DNA from: Deltaproteobacteria bacterium
GTDB taxonomy: Bacteria; Desulfobacterota; Deferrimicrobia; Deferrimicrobiales; Deferrimicrobiaceae
Assembly: GCA_021802685.1 (NCBI GenBank)
Contig: JAJZRM010000159.1
Span: 1 to 6,823, forward strand
Direction of reading: 5' to 3'
DNA length: 6,823 nucleotides
In this document: piece after piece, positions 6,468 through 6,823 of the stretch
How the letters are laid out: every line of letters begins with the position of its first letter
How positions within the stretch are numbered: the stretch's first letter is position 1
Position numbers and translations under genes: made by a program
The notes under the pieces: model-generated
Database searches by the model: none
What the model was told of the DNA's origin: nothing
Seen by the model: the letters and a program-made list of their open reading frames with translations, nothing else

Positions 6468-6823
6468 GCCGCCCCTCCCATCTCCCCGTCCGCGCCGCTG
6501 CCGAGCAGGTATTTCCGGATGAATTCGAGGATGTCCCCGTCGAGGACGGCGTCCACGTTCCCGGTCTCGTGCCCGGTGCGGTGGTCCTTCACCAGCCGGT
6601 ACGGCGCCAGGACGTACGACCGGATCTGCGATCCCCAGGCGATGTCCTTTTTCGTCTTGTGGGCCTCCATCGCTTTTTCCGCCCGCTGGCGCATCTCGAG
6701 CTCGTACAGTTTCGACCGGAGGATCTTCATCGCCATCGCCTTGTTTTTGTGCTGCGATCTCTCCTGCTGGCAGAGGACGACGATCCCGGACGGGACGTGG
6801 GTGATCCGCACCGCGGACTCGAC
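6464..6823 (-). CDS. prfB: Peptide chain release factor 2 (RF2), 3' end only
   Basis: Partial gene; the 5' part lies beyond base 6823. The 119 visible residues are the C-terminal end of RF2, the cytoplasmic factor that reads UGA and UAA stop codons and triggers release of the finished protein. The first visible residues (VESAVRITHVPSG) are the conserved stretch that in RF2 follows the catalytic GGQ motif, so GGQ should lie a few codons outside the window. The segment SQHKNK, then KLYELEM, then GSQIRSYVL, VKDHRTG and ETGNVDAVLDG, is the RF2 version of this domain; RF1 differs at the SQHKNK position. The gene ends in TGA at 6466-6464, which overlaps the TTG start of lysS, so the two are probably translationally coupled. 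The programmed frameshift that many prfB genes carry near codon 25 would be outside the window and cannot be judged. Confidence 0.95.
   Translation of the reverse strand, partial: VESAVRITHVPSGIVVLCQQERSQHKNKAMAMKILRSKLYELEMRQRAEKAMEAHKTKKDIAWGSQIRSYVLAPYRLVKDHRTGHETGNVDAVLDGDILEFIRKYLLGSGADGEMGGAA
6472..6479 (-). promoter_or_regulatory. Ribosome binding site for lysS
   Basis: On the minus strand GGGAGGGG lies inside the last codons of prfB. Its GGAGG core (6478-6474) is 6 nt upstream of the TTG at 6467-6465. This good Shine-Dalgarno spacing supports the TTG as the lysS start rather than the internal ATG at 6443-6441. Confidence 0.65.

Noticed and set aside
6464..6823. Possible prfB programmed frameshift
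   Set aside because: The site would be near codon 25 of prfB, far outside the window; the visible part has no frameshift.
1..6823. A novel defence, mobile or otherwise undescribed system
   Set aside because: Every stretch is accounted for by conserved housekeeping genes. No repeats, attachment sites, transposase, RNA genes or unknown open frames with their own support were seen.

Overview
This window is an ordinary but tightly packed housekeeping and cell-envelope operon from a GC-rich, diderm (LPS-containing) bacterium. All seven genes lie on the minus strand, so transcription runs from base 6823 towards base 1. The order prfB - lysS - lolC/E - lolD - bamA - skp/ompH - lpxD, as I recall it, is typical of deltaproteobacterial-type genomes (Geobacter-like Desulfobacterota and relatives). 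The protein sequences and the use of GC-ending codons fit that, but the species cannot be named from the sequence alone.

Right part (6823-4980): the 3' end of prfB (peptide chain release factor 2, cut by the window edge just downstream of where its GGQ motif should be) runs directly into a complete lysS (lysyl-tRNA synthetase) through a TTGA stop/start overlap. Middle (4973-3065): an inner-membrane ABC permease of the LolC/LolE family and its ATPase LolD, which together extract lipoproteins from the inner membrane and hand them to the chaperone LolA. Left part (3068-1): bamA (outer-membrane beta-barrel insertase), skp/ompH (periplasmic chaperone for unfolded outer-membrane proteins), and the 5' end of lpxD (lipid A biosynthesis), which leaves the window.

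The genes are nearly seamless. Junctions are a 3-nt stop/start overlap (prfB/lysS), a 6-nt gap (lysS/lolC), an 8-nt overlap (lolC/lolD), an ATGA overlap (lolD/bamA), a 28-nt gap (bamA/skp) and an 11-nt overlap (skp/lpxD). No gap is large enough for an obvious promoter or terminator, so all seven are probably one transcription unit with translational coupling. Functionally the envelope genes supply three routes to the outer membrane: lipoproteins (Lol; some Bam subunits are lipoproteins), beta-barrel proteins (Skp to BamA) and LPS (LpxD).

I found no mobile element, CRISPR, RNA gene, phage gene or unknown multi-gene system. The long plus-strand open frames are antisense shadows of these GC-rich genes. 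The most unusual local signals are an AT-rich patch of atypical codons inside the POTRA 2 region of bamA, and the lysS/lolC junction, where the two genes share one reading frame separated only by a TAG and two codons.
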